From Agrypnia vestita (taxonomy: Eukaryota; Arthropoda; Insecta; Trichoptera; Phryganeidae), in contig JADDOH010011033.1 of the NCBI GenBank assembly GCA_016648135.1, forward strand, positions 17,266-81,265: a DNA stretch of 64,000 bases, read 5' to 3'. The notes under the pieces were generated by a model. It was not told where the DNA came from. It did no database searches and was given only the letters and a program-made list of their open reading frames with translations. The translations under genes and the position numbers were made by a program. Positions 21,745-32,900 of the stretch are shown in pieces. How positions within the stretch are numbered: the stretch's first letter is position 1; every line of letters starts with the position of its first letter.

Positions 21745-21975
21745 GCAGGGTGCAAAAGAGCTTGTCCACAATACTTTACAAGTGGATTCCTGCTTTGTTT
21801 ATGAGACGAAAGTGTTCAATCAACCTTGACCTAATATCAATAGTTAAGGAGATATGCAACATAAAAGTTTAAATTTTTTTTTCAATATTTCCAACTTATT
21901 TTTTGCAAAATGTTGGACTATCATTATAGTAACTTATATCTAATGTGAAAAATTCATTCCCTCTAATACAAGTCA
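21745..21975. repeat. R2-related repeat fragment
   Basis: Shares 'gacctaatatcaatagtt.aggagatatgc', 'caatattt', 'cttattttttg.aaaa' and 'gttggactatcatta' with the left arm at 32444-32640. Confidence 0.6.
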
Positions 21976-22380
21976 AATAAAATGATCAACTACATACTTC
22001 CAATTCCAATTGAAATTCTTCACTGAGCAGATAAATAAGGTGAAATGAATGAGGTGATATGGATATATGTATAATCTATATTTGTTAAAGTACTGGGAAC
22101 AGATGAGGAAAACAACATTGGCATTGTCACTGGTTGATGGCACCAGCTACGAGCAATCACTCAAATATTATTAATATAACTAAATGATTTTTCATAGCAA
22201 CTAAACTTTTCGCAAAACACAAGGTAGGTATATACAATTTCACTTTTGGGAATAATTTGAAGATTTATTAGTATGGTCCGTTCACTTCGTGAAAGCCACT
22301 CACATTTATTTAAATAATACCCTCTTTAATGCGTAAATTGCTTAGTGGTATTCTTTTTTTAAAGCTACTCCATTGGCCAG

Positions 22381-22950
22381 GTAGCGAAGGGAAAAACTAC
22401 ATTTCAAAATGAAGACTACAACACACAAACGTTCACCAGTTTGAAGACTACAAATATACTTACTTGTACAATACTTAATGTGGTTTTTACTACATTTGTA
22501 GTAAAAACCACATTAAGTGGACTAATTGTATTGCTTATGAAGTGAACCAATTGTACAGTAGCCGGCAAACATCTTGAAATTTGGGGGGGGAAATGAAAGT
22601 GGGGGGAAGTTTGCGCATCTACCTTTCCACCAGCGAGACCCAAATTTCGTCTTCTACGCATTCCCCCACCACGCCAAATAATTTCAAGAAGTTTGCCGGC
22701 AACTGTAGTACTAATGAAGTGAACTAATTGTAGTACTAGTGAAGTGAACTAATTATAGTATTAATGAAGTAAACTACTGCAGTACTACAAAATTGTAGTA
22801 CTAATGAAGTGAAATAAAAGTTTGTACTTTCAATAAATTTGAAGTGTGTGTAATTTGTAGTATGCACTATACTTCAAAAGGTGTGAAGTGTACACTTCAA
22901 TGTAATGTAGTACTACATTGTAGTAGTTAGTACAGAGCGGACCCATCACT
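22381..22950. mobile_element. Unclassified element built of TAGTACTAATGAAGTGAACT units
   Basis: ATTGGCCAG is present on both sides (22372-22380 and 22951-22959), a possible 9-bp target duplication. The interior holds four or more imperfect repeats of a 25-bp unit (tAGTACTAATGAAGTGAAC), a perfect hairpin near 22480-22515, and a nested MITE. The ends are not inverted repeats. No coding sequence. Confidence 0.5.
22556..22705. mobile_element. TA-flanked MITE (Tc1/mariner type), copy 1
   Basis: Inverted ends CAGTAGCCGGCAAACATCTT and AAGTTTGCCGGCAACTG, with TA on both sides. It is 150 bp and contains a G-run. It is nested in the element at 22381-22950. Copy 2 is at 23587-23729. Confidence 0.85.
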
Positions 22951-22980
22951 ATTGGCCAGTTTGGCCACTTCAGTTCACTT

Positions 22981-23098
22981 TAGGGATGGGTAAATGAAAA
23001 AAAAAAAATATCGATATTCGATATATCGCGAAAAAATATATCGACGATAATTATCGATATTTTTCAAAAAAAATATCGATATTTTTTACCCATCCCTA
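22981..23098. mobile_element. 118-bp hAT MITE
   Basis: Ends TAGGGATGGGTAAA and TTTACCCATCCCTA, with GTTCACTT duplicated on each side (22973-22980, 23099-23106). The interior is almost only ATCGATAT-type palindromic sequence. The ends match those of the larger hAT at 41775-43361 (TAGGGATGGG). Confidence 0.9.
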
Positions 23099-23586
23099 GT
23101 TCACTTCAGTTTGACACTGACGGTCGCGCGGAGCGGTTGTTTCTTTGTTTAATATTTTTTTATTTAAAGATGCGGTGACTATAAGATCACGAAAAGGTGA
23201 TCACAGACTTTAATCAATTTAATATAAATTTTGATGAGGATTCGGAGTCCGAATCAGACGATAATATAGCTATAACTCGTCAAAAATGACATTCTTTTAT
23301 TATATATTTCGGCCGCCAGTTAAGACTGTGAGAACAGCGCTATCTAGAGAAGCGCAATGATAAAAAAAATCCATTTAGAATATTTTATTAAAAAAGCATA
23401 AAGTCGATGTGTTCTTTTTATTGAATAACATTTTTGAAAACACACTAGCTTTGAAAACGGAATGAGATTTTTTTTGTTTAGAAAATGCTTATTTAAGGTT
23501 TAGAAAATAAAATACTATTTATATTATTTTTTTGCATCTATCATTTACTCAAAAAAATAATCCGAGTTTTTGTAAACGCGCTGTTA

Positions 23587-23729
23587 CAGTAGCCGGCAAA
23601 CATCTTGAAATTTTACGGCGCAGTGGGGGGAAGTTTGCGCATGTACCATTCCACCAAAGAGACCCAAATTTTGTCTTCTGCGCATTCCCCCACTACGCCA
23701 AAGAATTTCAAGAAGTTTGCCGGCAACTG
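23587..23729. mobile_element. TA-flanked MITE (Tc1/mariner type), copy 2
   Basis: Same inverted ends and interior as 22556-22705, 143 bp, TA on both sides (23585-23586, 23730-23731). Confidence 0.85.
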
Positions 23730-23731
23730 TA

Positions 23732-24404
23732 CTCACTTTCATATATTGAATTGACTCTACTGAGTACAGTCGAATCTTGATGTAACGGTCTTCGCATATA
23801 ATGGACAAAATTGTCAATCAAATGTGCAAATTGTTTAAAACATTATATAATATTATACATTTTCAAATATAAGTGACCCCGCCATGAAACCATGTTCTCC
23901 GCGTGATTAGCACGAAGCAATTGCATATAAAGGATTTTTAAAGAAAATATGTTTTTATGAGTTACTTTTTGTGGAGGTTTTAATAGATATCGCAGTGTCT
24001 AGAATTGAAGTCGCCACCTAAATGACAATGGTTATATAATGTGGTCAAGCGCTTTCCTGTTGTTGTAGCAGAACCAGTTTGGTTGTCGCCTTGCCGGTTG
24101 GAGATCCTAACAGCGCGTCAGGTGAGACAAATTGTATTTATTTTATATTGAACCTATTCGTGTATTTATGTTTTCGGCCGTTCATTTCAATGTTCAGTCA
24201 GAGCGTGATTACGTAAACAGGTCTAGAAATTTATTGATTTATTAATAAGTTAATTGTTTTACAATATTTTTAAAGGAGAACACCTTCATGACCATCGATT
24301 ACAAAATCACTTTGGTCATCCAAAAGTAAATTTACATGCCGGTGACATCTGTCGACTTTTGTCAAAGACTTGTATCAACGCGAATTTTTCATGTCCCGTT
24401 ATTA
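23732..24404. other. Intergenic DNA
   Basis: No gene seen. AT-rich, without a clear repeat end. Confidence 0.4.
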
Positions 24405-24510
24405 CGATAGTCTAACATTTTACAAAAGATAAGCCAGAAATATTGAAAAAAAATGCAAACTTTAATGTGGCTTATCTCGGTAACTGTCGACATTTCACCC
24501 AAAGTATAAA
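24405..24510. repeat. R2-related repeat fragment
   Basis: Contains 'acgatagtctaacattttacaaaagataagccagaaatattgaaaaaaaatgcaaacttt', matching the right arm at 32800-32870. Confidence 0.6.
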
Positions 24511-24599
24511 TGATAATAATTTTCAGAACAAAATAAAGACTATCAATAAAAACAATTTAGGAATGTGTTCTAGACACATATTTATTATATTATGTATTA

Positions 24600-24815
24600 T
24601 AGTATACATTATAATACATATATGGTTTATTATATTCAAGAACACATTCTTATTGTGAAGTTGCAATTTTTTCAGAACAAAGTTCTGTGAAATTTAAAAC
24701 TAAATTAATCAAGTCATACAGAAAAATCACAAAAAAATATTTGGCTGCTACCGGGATTCGAACCGAACACGGATCTCCTCCTTTCCGGGGCAAGCGCGTT
24801 ATCCAATTACGCTAT
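24600..24815 (-). mobile_element. tRNA-derived SINE, family B
   Basis: The head (24744-24812, minus strand) has a tRNA-like T-arm 'ggttcgaatccc' and the string 'ccccggaaaggagg'. The body ends 'gaagttg...aagaacacattctt'. The same head and body are found twice, head to head, at 36968-37420. Confidence 0.7.
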
Positions 24816-25432
24816 ATATATATATCGACCTTATCTGTAAGTCTCATTTATTAATTGATAAACATTTATTATCCATTCTTAGAGCACTCCACTTTTCCTG
24901 ATATGGTAGGCACAAATTACTTTTTAGTTTTGTTTATTTATTTATACTTATTTGGAAAACCATCAGCTGACAATAATTGAGTAAATACAAAGAATGTGAA
25001 ACATAAAAAAGTCAATTACAGGTTTTCACTGGTAGGGACAAAATATCGCGCGGTGTACATATATATGATATAGTTTATTGATGGAACTATATATAATTGA
25101 TTTAGTGGAAAAATGGATCGGAAAGCAAGCGTAGTAGGGTTATTTTGAGATAAGTCTAAATTATACCTTTTTGTGAGTGCATCAAGTTTGTTGCAAGTTC
25201 GCCACGAGTATGAGTTTTGCCTGTAGGTAGTAGAAACATGGAGAGTAAAAAGAGAAGTAAAAAGGTATTATAGTATATTAACATGCATTTAACATACGCC
25301 TTACTGCACATTATTATTTTATTTTCTTTGGGTGATAATTATTAATAAAATAAGATCTTTGGGGTAACGTTGTGCCCCGTTCCGAAACGGGAGGGTTAAA
25401 AAGAAAACAGAACATATCCAATGACGCTTGCT
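24816..25432. other. Intergenic DNA
   Basis: Begins with a short TATATATA tract. No gene or repeat family recognised. Confidence 0.4.
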
Positions 25433-25912
25433 TTTTTACTCCCTTTATATTAACTCGTGGCGTCTGCTTGCTTGCCGGCTTGCCGTCAACAAAAACTTTG
25501 GATCGTTTTTTTACCCTTTTCCCGTGATCCAATCGAGCTGAAACTTGGCAAGCAGACTCGTGGCGACGATCAAGAAGATTTATCAAATTTTCCTTAAAAA
25601 AACTTAATAATTATAGTATAATTTCGGATTTTTAGAAATTTTATTGATTTTTGCTCTTCTGATTTTTTGATTTCTGCTTAGTTTTGAAGAATTCTATATT
25701 ACTCAAATCTGATTCTGACTAAATCATTTGACGCTGGAAATTCATAAGGTACGATATTGATGATAATTGAATCTATCCCAATCTTGACATCTCAAAACAT
25801 CTGACATTTTAGAAATATATTAAATTTCTGTAAGTTTAGTGTTATGTTATATGTTTTAATTCGTCTTTAATTATTGTTATATTTTACAAAGAAAGGGATT
25901 ATAGTAAAAACT
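25433..25912. repeat. R6 interspersed element, copy 1
   Basis: The left end is 'tttttactccctttat', followed by 'ttaactcgtggcgtctgcttgcttgc' and 'cccttttcccgtgatccaatcgagctgaaac'; the right end is 'aaagggattatagtaaaaacttgg'. The ACTCCCTTT/AAAGGGA ends are inverted. Other copies are at 27806-28135 and, inverted, 52070-52486. The 90-codon frame inside is not a gene. Confidence 0.65.
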
Positions 25913-26917
25913 TGGTTTTTAAGGGTTACTTTTTTTTCTTTTGAGGTTGTTGCAGAAACGCGACGTTGCATTAGAACATGTAATTTATAGAACGCTCGCT
26001 CCATACACTATCTCCGGCCAAATGAGAGATGGGGGAAATGACCGTGAACAATGAAACAGGGCCGTACTTTGTCAAGCTGTATTTGTTTAATGAATGTTAA
26101 TAGTGTTATAGAAAAAAATCGGTGTTATTTTTAATGAGAAAGTACTGCCAAAATTACTTCTTATAATCGTAGATGCTGTATTTATTTAAATGTTATACAT
26201 AAATCATTGAATTATAAATAAATACCTGTGCTATGAAAAGACTTGCTGAAGTTCTGAAACAGACGATTTTTTTGTATGGTGCGTCCATAATGTCTGGGAA
26301 TAAGTTTTGTAGATAATTTGTGCTATTCTGAACATAGCAATATTGGTATGTCAGATCTTTATCCCAACACTTAATAGACAAAAAATAAACAAGACGTGGG
26401 TATATGCCTGTATTCGGTGTTCGTCGTACTTAAAGTTAATGCCTTTATTTGCGAAGTTTTCCGACTTCTCCGGTCTGATCCGACAATACGCAGATCAAGC
26501 GTCATGACCACTACACTACCTAGCGCGTCAAGTATATGAATTATTATGTTATTATTTACGCATTTGAAACGTCAGTGTATTTTATACAATAATATTTATT
26601 AACTTTTATAATTATGATTATATATACATTTATTATAATAGTATAATAACGAGTTATTTAGAAGAAAAACGTTATGACTGTAATAAAAGGCATCAATGCG
26701 ACCCCTGTGATTGTCACAACAGATGCATCGCTATTCGGGTGGTGCTTTTCTACAATTTTTTGCCATCTGTCCCACATTTTATGTATCTCCAAACTTTCGT
26801 CTTAAACTTAACGTTATTTCTTTTCTAGAAATACTTTGAAGATTTCACGCTCATCAATACGACTCCCCAGCTCGTCTACAGAAAGTTCTGTCTGCTGATC
26901 AAGACATTCCGATCGCC
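25913..26917. other. TIL-1 upstream region
   Basis: AT-rich. Positions 26355-26380 match the sub-repeat of the 19893-20556 foldback. A possible diverged tRNA-like SINE lies at 26390-26540 (minus). The TIL-1 promoter should be in the last few hundred bases, but I cannot name a core element. Confidence 0.4.
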
Positions 26918-26990
26918 ATGAAGGCTTTCATACTCATTTTTGCGTTGGGATTCTGCTCCAGAACGGCCTTGGCTTCCCCAGCTTCAGCAG
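26918..26990 (+). CDS. TIL-1 exon 1: signal peptide
   Basis: 73 nt, 24 codons plus one base, from ATG (gatcgccATGAAGG) to the donor GTAAGT. Hydrophobic core FILIFALGF, then ALASPASA. It has the same length, phase and layout as TIL-2 exon 1. Confidence 0.85.
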
Positions 26991-29900
26991 GTAAGTGCTT
27001 GTGTTTCGAGTAACCTCCGATTCGAGTATTCGAGTACTTACTCGATACTCGATTATACTCGTCCATTTTTTTTAGTACTCGATAATAAAAATGAACGTCT
27101 TCAAAGACGATACCAATATCAGTAAAAGACAGATGCGTCATTAGGATTGAGGTCATGCATTATTTCACGGATGTAATGAACAGACACATCATAAAGCGTA
27201 GTGTGCAACTTTTTATGACAGCATCTAAAGCATCAGACAAGAGATTGGTTCCATAGAAGATACTCACCTCGTCTATTTGACAAAAAAAATGTACTCGTAC
27301 TAGAAGTTATACTTCTTTAGCATACATAAAAACTACGTACTATTTTGTATATATACATTTGGTCCAGCTATGTTCCAATGCAAGGTACACAACACAAATT
27401 AAAATTGCCATCATCATGCCTATTCGGTACCAACGTACCGAATAGGCATGATGACAAATTTTTAAATAACATTCTATATTGTAGGTACACGTCTACTATT
27501 ACCGAAAATAACATTATTTCACTAATAAACTAAGGTTTTACGCAAATAATTGCATTTTCATCTACATATTTATAATTTCGTGCAAAAACGTCCGCAGCTG
27601 TAATTTCATCTACGTGACGTCAAGCCTCAGGAAACATTGCATTGTGTCTATGGCAACGGTTCAAAGACACGGTGATGGGTACTGAGGCGTGACGTCATTC
27701 GCTCTGACCGGTGTTTCAGTTAAAATGGCAAATTGCACAATTTTATACTTTTATTTTACTGAAAATCTTATTAATCTTAATGTGTATATTAAAATTTTAT
27801 CATTTTTACTCCCTTTCTTTTAACTCGTAGCGTCTGCTTGCTTGCTTGTTTGTCTGACGAAAAAACTTTGGATCGATTTTTAACCCTTTTCCCGTGGTCC
27901 AATCGAGCTGAAACTTTGCAACCAGACTCGTGGCGACGATAAAAATGATCTGAAAAAATTTAATAAATATAGTATTACTTTGGATTTTTCGACATTTTAA
28001 TGTTTTTTTTCAAATCGGAATGAATACAAATGAGTAATTAGCCCGACGCGTGTATGGACACGAAACCTGATTCAATGAGAAAGGGAGTATAATAAAAAAT
28101 AGTTTTTTATGGGTTGGTTTTTATTTAGAATCCTTTCAAAATATTTTTTCTCTAAAATCACTTTTTCTTTAATACTGTCATCATGCCTATTGCATTTTAT
28201 TTGTACAAAAAGAAAAAATGAAGCACTTAGCATACAATTCAATCATCGTAATAAACAATAAGAATACCTAACTATTAGTTAAATTATCACTCAGAAAACC
28301 ACCACATTAGCTTTTGAATAGAGAGTCGTGGCTTAACCCGTCAACCGGGTGAGTCCCTTTTTAATTACGCAACATATAACGGGCGCGAACTTTTTCACTG
28401 GGACGTGTCAATACGTCACGACCAGTGGGTGTAATTTCACTTTTTTTTATTTATGCTTAAAATAAATTAAATGACAACGAAATATATATTTTTCGTTTAT
28501 TTATATATAAAGTACAAAGAAGAATACAAAACTACAAACAAATAGAAAAGAACACCAACAAAAAATGGATTAGTACATTGATTTCGTCATCGCTGATATC
28601 GCTTTCATTCGTTTTGATGGATACTTATAAAAATGTATTCTAAAATAAAAAGGTTGGAAATATTCTTTTTTTTTGGGTCGCAATCCTAGGATTGCTTTGC
28701 AATAAGCACTCGCTTTCTTCACTCCTGTCACCTGCCAGCCTCTTCATCTCTTGGTAGGTGCTACAGCGCACATCTCCGATAATCTGGTCTACGTAGCTTA
28801 ATCTCGGGCGGCCTCTCATCTATTAAAAATATAAGTACATCAATATATCATCAATATCAATATATATATATATATAATATATATATATATTATATTATAT
28901 ATATATATATATATATATGGTCTCCCTGAGAAGACCTAGGCCGACGTTTCGACACGGTATCACGTGCCATTGTCAAGGCTAAAGAGGCCTCAAAAGTTAC
29001 GGACTAGCCGTACTTGTTCACGGGTGACATGAAAGTCTCTCACCAATAAGGCAATAAGTACGGCTAGTCCGTAACTTTTGAGGTCTCTTTAGCCTTGACA
29101 ATGGCACGTGATACCGTGTCGAAACGTCGGCCTCGGTCTTCTCAGGGAGACCATTTACAGAAAACGCGAAGTAGTCCAGAAATTACTTTTGTTACATATA
29201 TATATATAAAAAGAAACCCGTGTTTCCCTATCCGCCAAGTTTTCTCCATAACCAGTCACAATCACCCACCGGTGATTATGGTGGTGGATAGCCCTTGGTG
29301 TCACATCGAAAATATGATAGTTTGGTGGGGGTGGCTGTGCGTGGGTGGGAGTGGGTGACGAAAATGTGCTTTCTAGCACATTGTTTTGTTATGAGAATGC
29401 CGCAAATGCTTCAGATTGTTTCAAAATAGGCCCGCCGACTGTGTTCTATAAGGTTCTAAACTGAGTGGCGGAATGTGTCGGTGTGTCTAGAACGTACCTG
29501 TACATTCGATAAATTTCTTGTAAGTTCTGGAAGGAGAATATTCTAGGAGGTTCGCGAAAGTTCTATGACAATCCAAACAGTGTACTAAAAATTTACTCGT
29601 GCGAAGCCGCACGGGCACAGCTAGTAATATATAATGCGAAAAAAGGTAGGTAAGTATAAGTACGTATCCATCACTGCTCGCTCAGAACACGTCCATCACT
29701 CTCAATAGCGAAATGATACTGATTCCCTCCGTGTCTTGAATTCATGTCGAGATATGTATGGATGACCTAATACCTTTGTTGTTCGAAAATATACGTTCTG
29801 CCCGTTCCAGGGTGCAACATATATTTCAAGGACGTATTTATACGTCCTGCCTGTACCCGATATTGTTTACGTTTGACGTATTTATACGTCCCGTCCGGTT

Positions 29901-32900
29901 ATAGACGTACCACTATAACTTGGCGTGCGAGGGAGGGCGTCCCTATCGCCTAACAGATGCCTAACGCCTAACGCCTAAGTTGTCAGGGTGTAAATTTATT
30001 ACACAATACATAATGTACAGAATGTCCGGTGACCGGTGTCGTATTAAATACAGAAATTTGGTCGGGCAGCACTAAAGAAACCGTGCAGTAATGGCGGCCA
30101 TTCTATCTGTTAAACTGTTAGACTGTAATATCGGTCCATTATTCGCTTTTTCAGCTTCGCAAAACTTTAATACTTCATTGGCAATTGTTCTTGCACCATC
30201 CCTTTTAGGATGTTTTGGACATAATAATTCAGTGTATATTGGTTATCAAGATGTCACAGCTCCCGACCAAACACAAAATTGAACTAAATGACAGGGCGAG
30301 GGGTTACCGCCGGGTGCGGGCGGGGCGGGTTTTAGTTCCAAATTCGCCGCACGCCAAGTTACGTTGGGCAAGCGATAACAGGTTGTGTTAAGACGAATGG
30401 TGTGGCTGAGTGCATGTTTACTTTCTAGAGCCCGTGGTGTGCGCAGGAGAGCACGAGCAGTACTCGGAGTGCAACAGCGCGTGCCAGAAGGACTGCGCCA
30501 CCTTCGGCCTGAAGCAGCTCGCCTGCACGGCGGACTGCGTGCCGGGCTGCGCGTGCGTGCGGGGCTTCGTCAGGAACGGGGAGGGGGTCTGCATCAACCC
30601 ACGGCAATGCGGTAAGGTAACACAGCGATCGGAGGGGCCTTCGAGGGAGGCGGCATTTGTCTGTGTAGTGTTCTGATGAGGACGAATGTGTCCACCCGTC
30701 CAGAGAATATCCTTCATGCCGACAGATGACACGTATCGTATTAGTACGCTTGTAATGTGTGAGGTCTGCCAGCAGTGGCAGGATAGGTTGATACCAGAGA
30801 CGTACAGTGAGAACAAGAAGCGTGACTTTATTTTAAACGAATATATGGAAAAAATTCAAAATTTAATATTTATCTGGCAGAATATTATCCCAATTATAAT
30901 AATTTCATTGTCTGTCCGTCCGTCCATCAGTCCGTTCACCCGTCGTTACTTTGTGTAATATCCGTAACTTCTTTGTAGTAAAATTTATTTTTCCTATTTT
31001 TATATAAAAGTACCGTGATTTTTGATGGGTTATAGCTAGTGAAATATTAAAATCTTAATTATATGATAATTACTGTGATAGGAATATTACGAGATGTACC
31101 TCTTATTTCAGTTTCTTTTCAAAATATATGCTTGGGAAAAAGTTATGCTTCCTGCTCTCACTACACGCCCCTGGTAGATGCAGAGTGTAAATTACACTAA
31201 CAATTGGTTTATTGATACAAGTTTACAAAGGTTGGCACAGAGTGTAGTAAAAAGTGCGCGTGCTGGCTACGGCTGTCGGCGTCAGATCCTGGTTGTCCGA
31301 TTCAAGCTCCTGATTGGTGGTTCGCTCGATGCGTGCGGCTAGATAACGCAGCGGGTCTCAAACCCCACAAAGTGAAATTTCTTTGGGCTCTCTCTTAGGC
31401 CCGGTTGTTTCAAGTTCGATCAAAGTAAGCGGTCGATAAAAGCATAGATTTTTACGAAAACGGATCGTCTGATTGGTGGAGAACGTAAAATTTCAGTTTA
31501 AACTCTACGTTTACTTTGATCGAATTTGAAACAACCGGGCCTTAGACGATGAGCTTACCACTGAGCATCATGGAAAAATCTGACACCAACGCCAAGTGTT
31601 AAGGATCTAGGCGTTACATTTGTGACCGGTTTTTTCAATTTCATGATCATGATTTTTTTTTTGTTATACATATTTTTCGATTTAAGTAGATACAATCTGT
31701 ATGAAATTTTTGATGTAATATTTTTACGTGATTCTAGAAGACAATACACACGTGCCTCATTCTAACCATTCTTGACAATGGGCAATAAAACTATTGTCCC
31801 AACTAGAGTTCACGGGGATTATGGCAAAATGCTTTATAGGGGCCCATTAAAATCCCATGGAGAAATTTTAAAGAATTTAAAAACCCCAAAAATACAAAAA
31901 TTGCAGAAGCCCGCCGCCCGAAGATTTATTGCATTTTACGAGGGGCCGGTGTGCAGCCCATAAAACTATCCGCTTGCTTATCGCTCGATGACATCTTGAC
32001 AAAAAAATTCGTTATATATATACGTAAATGTACGGATGTGTCTTCGTACGGAACTAAAATTATTTCGTTATGCATATTAACGAAATTTTACTATATAAAC
32101 ACATTTTTGTATGAAAAAATTTATTGTGGGGGATTAATTTTGAAAAAAAATTCGATGTATGACGTTTTTCGGTATAACGGGGTTCGTTATAACGAGGTTC
32201 TACTGTAACATTGTTTATATTTTGCACCCAATTTAATAATCACAATGAATAACCACTCCATCGTTAACACCAAATCCAACAATAAGTCATGTTTATTTTA
32301 GTTTTTACATTGTTGACGCCTTTTGCTCTGACGTCTGCGATGTTAAGAGATGATCGGAAAGATTCAATTAAATTCATTATTTATTTACTAATATGTACAT
32401 TACAAACTAAGTGCTTAAGGCATACATATTATGAAAGTATATACAGGGTTATTTGTAAAACATTAATAACCTCGCAGGACTATATTCCTGTCTTGATTGT
32501 GAGTCGAAAATGTTCAAGCTATTATGACCTAATATCAATAGTTTAGGAGATATGCGGCATCAAAGTTTGCATTTTTTTTTCAATATTTTTGACTTATTTT
32601 TTGTAAAACGTTGGACTATCATTACAGTAACATATATCGAATATGAAAAATTTATTCTCTTTAATACAAGTCAAATAAAATAATAAAAACCTCCGAATTC
32701 CAATTGGAAAACATTCCAATTGGAATTTTTCAGGGTTTTTATCATTTTATTTAACTTGTATTGAAACTAATGAATTTTTTGTAATTGGTATGAGTTACTG
32801 TAATGATAGTCCAACGTTTTACAAAAAATAAGTCAGAAATATTGAAAAAAAAATGCAAACTTTGATGTCGCATATCTCCTAAACTATTGATATTAGGTCA

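Noticed and set aside
25314..25586. 90-codon minus-strand frame
   Set aside because: It lies largely inside the R6 repeat, whose other copies do not keep the frame.
30418..30816. 132-codon minus-strand frame over TIL-1 exon 2
   Set aside because: Antisense to a GC-rich coding exon; the plus-strand exon has matching splice sites and all ten cysteines.
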